From Actinomycetes bacterium (GTDB lineage: Bacteria > Actinomycetota > Actinomycetes > Propionibacteriales > Nocardioidaceae), in the NCBI GenBank assembly GCA_023396115.1, contig JAEWXC010000072.1:1-25841 (forward strand): DNA of 25,841 bases, written 5' to 3'. The position numbers and the translations under genes were made by a program. Below, in pieces: positions 22,797 through 25,841 of the stretch (its first letter is position 1; every line of letters starts with the position of its first letter). The notes under the pieces were generated by a model. The model did not search any database and was not told where the DNA came from. It saw nothing but the letters and a program-made list of their open reading frames with translations.

Positions 22797-22802
22797 GCGC
22801 TG

Positions 22803-24143
22803 GTGCTTGAGTCCCGTCTGCAGAACATCTACGAAGTCGTCCTCCACCGCAACCCCGGGGAGGCCGAGTTCCACCAGGCCGTCCACGAGGTCCTGGACAG
22901 CCTGGCGCCCGTGATCGCCAAGCACCCGGAGTACGCCGACGCCAAGCTGATCGAGCGGATCTGCGAGCCCGAGCGGCAGATCATCTTCCGGGTGCCGTGG
23001 GTCAACGACTCCGGTGAGATCGAGATCAACCGCGGCTTCCGCGTGGAGTTCAACTCCGCGCTGGGTCCGTACAAGGGCGGTCTGCGCTTCCACCCCAGCG
23101 TCTACTTGGGCATCGTCAAGTTCCTGGGCTTCGAGCAGATCTTCAAGAACGCCCTCACCGGGCTGCCGATCGGCGGCGGCAAGGGCGGCTCGGACTTCGA
23201 CCCCAAGGGTCGCTCCGACAACGAGATCATGGCGTTCTGCCAGTCCTTCATGACCGAGCTGTACCGCCACATCGGCGAGTACACCGACGTGCCCGCCGGT
23301 GACATCGGCGTCGGCGGCCGCGAGATCGGCTACCTCTTCGGCCAGTACAAGCGGATCACCAACCGCTACGAGTCGGGCGTGCTGACCGGCAAGGGCATCG
23401 GCTGGGGCGGGTCGCTGGTCCGCAAGGAAGCCACCGGCTACGGCACCGTCTTCTTCGTCGACGAGATGCTGCGCCTGCGCGGCGGCTCGCTGGACGGCAA
23501 GCGCGTGGTCGTCTCCGGCTCCGGCAACGTGGCCACCTACGCGGTCGAGAAGGTGCACCAGCTCGGCGGCACCGTCGTGGCGATGTCGGACTCCGGCGGG
23601 TACGTGGTCGACGAGAAGGGCATCGACCTGGGGCTCGTCCAGCAGATCAAGGAGGTCGAGCGCGGTCGGATCAGCGAGTACGCCGACCGTCGCGAGTCGG
23701 CCCACTTCGTGGCCGGCGGCTCGATCTGGGACGTGCCCTGCGACGTCGCGCTGCCGTGTGCGACCCAGAACGAGCTCGACGCCGCCGACGCCACCTCGCT
23801 GGTGAAGAACGGTTGTCTGGTCGTCGGTGAGGGCGCCAACATGCCCACCACCCCCGACGCGGTCACCGTGCTGAACTCCGCCGGCGTCCTGTTCGGTCCC
23901 GGCAAGGCCGTCAACGCCGGTGGTGTCGCCACCTCGGCGCTCGAGATGCAGCAGAACGCCTCGCGCGACAGCTGGTCCCACGAGCACACCGAGGCCCGCC
24001 TGGCCGCGATCATGCGCGGCATCCACGAGCGCTGCGCCGAGACCGCCGACGAGTACGGCCAGCCGGGCAACTACGTCCTGGGTGCCAACATCTCCGGCTT
24101 CAAGCAGGTGGCGGATGCCATGCTCGCGATGGGCGTCATCTGA
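22803..24143 (+). CDS. gdhA: Glutamate dehydrogenase, NADP-type hexameric
   Basis: A 446-residue enzyme interconverting 2-oxoglutarate plus ammonia and glutamate, the low-affinity ammonia assimilation route. Seen: substrate-site GPYKGGLRFHPSV at 88-100 (Lys91), catalytic Lys127 in PIGGGKGGSDFDPKGRSDNE (122-141), the conserved Asp167 (PAGDIGVGGREIGYL), and the Rossmann loop VSGSGNVA at 237-244. The length and GGGKGGSDFDPKG motif fit the 450-residue class I NADP-dependent enzymes. GTG start set by a -10 box 6 nt upstream. Single gene; the following 393 bp hold repeats and a hairpin. Confidence 0.96.
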   Translation: MLESRLQNIYEVVLHRNPGEAEFHQAVHEVLDSLAPVIAKHPEYADAKLIERICEPERQIIFRVPWVNDSGEIEINRGFRVEFNSALGPYKGGLRFHPSVYLGIVKFLGFEQIFKNALTGLPIGGGKGGSDFDPKGRSDNEIMAFCQSFMTELYRHIGEYTDVPAGDIGVGGREIGYLFGQYKRITNRYESGVLTGKGIGWGGSLVRKEATGYGTVFFVDEMLRLRGGSLDGKRVVVSGSGNVATYAVEKVHQLGGTVVAMSDSGGYVVDEKGIDLGLVQQIKEVERGRISEYADRRESAHFVAGGSIWDVPCDVALPCATQNELDAADATSLVKNGCLVVGEGANMPTTPDAVTVLNSAGVLFGPGKAVNAGGVATSALEMQQNASRDSWSHEHTEARLAAIMRGIHERCAETADEYGQPGNYVLGANISGFKQVADAMLAMGVI

Positions 24144-24314
24144 CCCCTGCCCCGCCTCGGCCGTCACAGGCGGAGCGTCTCCGGCGTTGTCGGACCTCGA
24201 CGCCCCGCTCCGCTCCAAGGGCGCCTTCGGTCCTCCGCCTGGGATTCGCACACGCCTGAGAGTCCGAGACTGGTCAGGACGTGCAAGCGGCGCCTGAGCC
24301 TGCGAGACGTCGCC

Positions 24315-24380
24315 GACCGGGCACTTGCGCGGCGCTGACCGGGCACTTGTGTGACGGTGACCGGGCACTTGTGCGGCGCG
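24315..24380. repeat. Three tandem 22-bp repeats
   Basis: Units at 24315-24336, 24337-24358 and 24359-24380, all starting GACCGGGCACTTG; the last nine bases vary (units 1 and 3 both carry CGGCGC, unit 2 TGACGG). Directly abutting, with no spacers, so not a CRISPR. Could be protein-binding repeats or an insertion-sequence end. Confidence 0.8.
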
Positions 24381-24391
24381 GTCCCGCTCCA

Positions 24392-24425
24392 GAACGGCGC
24401 TCTCCCTGAGGGGAGGGCGCCGTTC
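24392..24425. terminator. Hairpin between gdhA and acyl-CoA dehydrogenase
   Basis: GAACGGCGC (24392-24400) pairs with GCGCCGTTC (24417-24425); inner CTCCC pairs with GGGAG around loop TGAG, with one T-G wobble. CTTTCC follows on the plus strand. Likely a terminator isolating the dehydrogenase from upstream transcription. Confidence 0.6.
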
Positions 24426-24454
24426 GGCGTCTTTCCGGTACCTGGTTCCGGTGC

Positions 24455-24471
24455 TACGGTATTGAGTACCG
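24455..24471 (+). promoter_or_regulatory. -10 box overlapped by a palindromic operator
   Basis: TACGGT (24455-24460) fits a -10 box. CGGTA-TTGAG-TACCG (24457-24471) is a perfect 5-5-5 inverted repeat starting inside it, a layout typical of repressor control. The leader would be about 70 nt, with GAGAGGGTGAG before the ATG at 24537. Confidence 0.45.
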
Positions 24472-24536
24472 CAACGATGAGACGGGGTTCCGTGCGCCCC
24501 GCGAGCACCGGGCCCTGGGGCCCGAGAGGGTGAGAC

Positions 24537-25724
24537 ATGAGCGAGTTCGATCTGTACGCGCTGTCGGAGGAGCACCAGGAGATCCGCGCCGCCGTGCGTG
24601 AGGTCTGTGACGCGAAGGTCGCCCCGTTCGCGGCCGAGGTGGACGACCAGGCCCGCTACCCCCAGGAAGCCCAGGACGCCCTGATCGCCTCGGACTTCTA
24701 CGCCCCGCACGTGCCGGAGGCCTACGACGGTGTCGGCGCGGACGCGCTGGCCACCTGCATCGTGATCGAGGAGGTCGCCCGCGTGTGTGCCTCCTCCTCC
24801 CTGATCCCCGCGGTCAACAAGCTCGGCTCGATGCCACTGATCCTGGGCGGTTCGGAGGAGCTCAAGAAGAAGTACCTGACCCCACTCGCCCAGGGCACGG
24901 GCGGCTTCTCCTACGGGCTCTCCGAGCGCGACGCCGGCTCCGACACCGCCTCGATGAAGACCCGTGCCGTGCGCGACGGCGACGACTGGGTCCTCAACGG
25001 CCAGAAGTCCTGGATCACCAACGCCGGGGTCTCGGAGTTCTACACCGTCCTGGCCGTCACCGACCCCGACGGCAAGCGCGGCTCCAACGTCAGCGCCTTC
25101 ATCGTGGAGAAGTCCGACGCCGGGTTCACCTTCGGCGAGAAGGAGCGCAAGCTCGGGATCAAGGGCTCGCCCACCCGTGAGCTCCTCTTCGACGACGTCC
25201 GGATCCCCGGCGACCGGATGATCGGCGAGCCCGGCACCGGGCTCAAACTGGCGCTGCGCACGCTGGACCACACCCGGGTCACGATCGGTGCCCAGGCCGT
25301 TGGCATCGCCCAGGGCGCGCTCGACTTCGCGGTCGGCTACGTCAAGGAGCGCCAGCAGTTCGGCAAGCACATCGCCGACTTCCAGTCGATCCAGTTCATG
25401 CTCGCCGACATGGCGATGAAGCTCGAGGCCGCGCGGCAGATGGTCTACGTCGCGGCTGCCAAGTCCGAGCGCGACGACGCGGACCTGGGCTTCTTCGGGG
25501 CCGCGGCCAAGTGCTTCGCCTCCGACGCGGCCATGGAGATCACCACCGACGCGGTCCAGCTGCTCGGCGGCTACGGCTACACCCAGGACTTCCCGGTGGA
25601 GCGGATGATGCGCGACGCCAAGATCACCCAGATCTACGAGGGCACCAACCAGATCCAGCGCCTGGTGATGGGGCGTGCCGTGCTCGCCGGCGGGGCCTCC
25701 CCGCTACGCGAGGACGTTACTTAA
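24537..25724 (+). CDS. fadE: Acyl-CoA dehydrogenase, FadE25-like
   Basis: A 395-residue FAD acyl-CoA dehydrogenase of beta-oxidation or branched-acyl catabolism. Seen: SYGLSERDAGSDTASMKTRA in the FAD/substrate loop (about 124-143), WVLNGQKSWITNAG, KLGIKGSPTREL, the helix region ERQQFGKHIADFQSIQFMLA, and GGYGYTQDFPVERMMRDAKI before the IYEGTNQIQR signature, catalytic Glu368. Among purE-linked dehydrogenases in mycobacteria, FadE25 (Rv3274c) occupies this place, so I suggest orthology; sequence comparison would settle it. It has a real leader with a ribosome site, unlike most genes here, and an operator-like palindrome at its promoter. The stop codon lies 8 bp inside the end of a convergent paralogue. 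Confidence 0.94.
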   Translation: MSEFDLYALSEEHQEIRAAVREVCDAKVAPFAAEVDDQARYPQEAQDALIASDFYAPHVPEAYDGVGADALATCIVIEEVARVCASSSLIPAVNKLGSMPLILGGSEELKKKYLTPLAQGTGGFSYGLSERDAGSDTASMKTRAVRDGDDWVLNGQKSWITNAGVSEFYTVLAVTDPDGKRGSNVSAFIVEKSDAGFTFGEKERKLGIKGSPTRELLFDDVRIPGDRMIGEPGTGLKLALRTLDHTRVTIGAQAVGIAQGALDFAVGYVKERQQFGKHIADFQSIQFMLADMAMKLEAARQMVYVAAAKSERDDADLGFFGAAAKCFASDAAMEITTDAVQLLGGYGYTQDFPVERMMRDAKITQIYEGTNQIQRLVMGRAVLAGGASPLREDVT

Positions 25725-25794
25725 GGATCTGGCGGCCCATGACCATGCGGCAGATCTGGTTGGTGCCCTCGTAGATCTGGGTGATCTTGGCGTC
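25614..25794. repeat. 42-bp perfect inverted repeat in two convergent dehydrogenase genes
   Basis: 25614-25655 and the reverse complement of 25753-25794 are identical over 42 bp, with 97 bp between. The match extends with high identity to about 110 bp on each side. It encodes the same signature (DAKITQIYEGTNQI) in both genes, so it comes from paralogy of a conserved motif and similar codon choice. Confidence 0.9.
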
Positions 25795-25841
25795 ACGCAT
25801 CATGCGCTCGACCGGGAAGTCACGGGTGTAGCCGGCGCCGC
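25717..25841 (-). CDS. Acyl-CoA dehydrogenase, C-terminal end (partial)
   Basis: The last 40 residues of a dehydrogenase reading in from the right edge: GYTRDFPVERMMRDAKI, then the IYEGTNQICR signature with catalytic Glu, ending MVMGRQILK and TAA. The rest lies outside the window. It is convergent with, and 8 bp overlapping, the fadE gene on the plus strand, and closely similar to it in this region. The ICRMVM version of the signature differs from IQRLVM next door, so these are two paralogues rather than a simple duplication. Substrate not assignable. Confidence 0.9.
   Translation of the reverse strand, partial: GAGYTRDFPVERMMRDAKITQIYEGTNQICRMVMGRQILK

Larger units (their letters stand above)
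24144..24536. other. 393-bp intergenic region without a recognised gene
   Basis: No supported gene is seen on either strand; open frames are short and match nothing I recognise. Contents in order: a weak hairpin CCGCCT/AGGCGG (24152-24173), about 130 bp of unassigned sequence, three tandem 22-bp repeats, a 15-bp hairpin, and the promoter/operator of the next dehydrogenase. The stretch 24180-24310 may be mobile-element remnant, but nothing proves it. Confidence 0.6.

Noticed and set aside
24200..24290. tRNA-like sequence on the minus strand (GCGAATCCC resembling a T arm)
   Set aside because: No acceptor stem, anticodon arm or D arm could be laid out around it.
24315..24380. CRISPR array
   Set aside because: The 22-bp units abut directly with no spacers, and there are only three.
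22695..25370. Very long open frame (891 codons) on the minus strand opposite gdhA and fadE
   Set aside because: It is antisense to two genes with intact motifs; its translation is low-complexity Gly/Val/Asp/Arg-rich, as expected for the mirror frame of GC-rich genes.

Overview
The window is high-GC actinobacterial DNA, most likely from Nocardioides or a close relative (inferred, no database search). The grounds are the very GC-rich codon use, the many GTG starts, the many probable leaderless promoters, DtxR/IdeR-type iron boxes, and acyl-CoA carboxylase genes of the actinobacterial biotin-carboxylase/BCCP plus beta plus epsilon kind.

Layout, left to right. (1) Positions 1-660 hold degenerate TGTCACC direct repeats, a small HNH-family gene and three copies of a 20-bp interspersed repeat, ending at a strong hairpin. 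(2) 670-2457 (minus) is the biotinylated alpha subunit of an acyl-CoA carboxylase. (3) 2577-9087 (minus) is an iron-responsive block. It has a Fe(III) ABC transporter (lipoprotein, fused permease, ATPase) behind one iron box. Behind a second iron box is an unusual 921-residue protein that joins an adenylating domain, a carrier domain and a membrane acyltransferase-like domain. (4) 9138-11835 (plus) has an acyl-CoA dehydrogenase, a GtrA-family membrane protein and an orphan response regulator. (5) 11852-14579 (minus) has a Maf nucleotide pyrophosphatase, a DUF885 metallopeptidase-like protein and a short YqeY-like protein. (6) 14696-16551 (minus) has the carboxylase epsilon and beta subunits. 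They are divergent from birA, PH-domain and class III adenylate cyclase genes (16593-19023, plus). (7) 19187-22708 (plus) has a stand-alone winged-helix protein, purK-purE-gtrA and a double META-domain lipoprotein. (8) 22803-25724 (plus) has an NADP-type glutamate dehydrogenase, a 393-bp intergenic region with tandem repeats, a hairpin and an operator-like palindrome, and a second acyl-CoA dehydrogenase. That gene meets the end of a third, convergent dehydrogenase at the right edge.

How the genes fit together. Alpha, beta and epsilon can build an acyl/propionyl-CoA carboxylase, and BirA would attach biotin to the alpha subunit (Lys560). The set accA, maf, accE, accD, birA, PH protein, GtrA, purK, purE and fadE matches the neighbourhood known around Rv3274c-Rv3285 in Mycobacterium tuberculosis. 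The iron block, the response regulator and several others look like lineage-specific insertions in that core. The most novel-looking item is the iron-box-controlled ligase-carrier-acyltransferase. It looks like a one-polypeptide device that activates an acid, holds it on a phosphopantetheine arm and hands it to a membrane acyltransferase under iron limitation.
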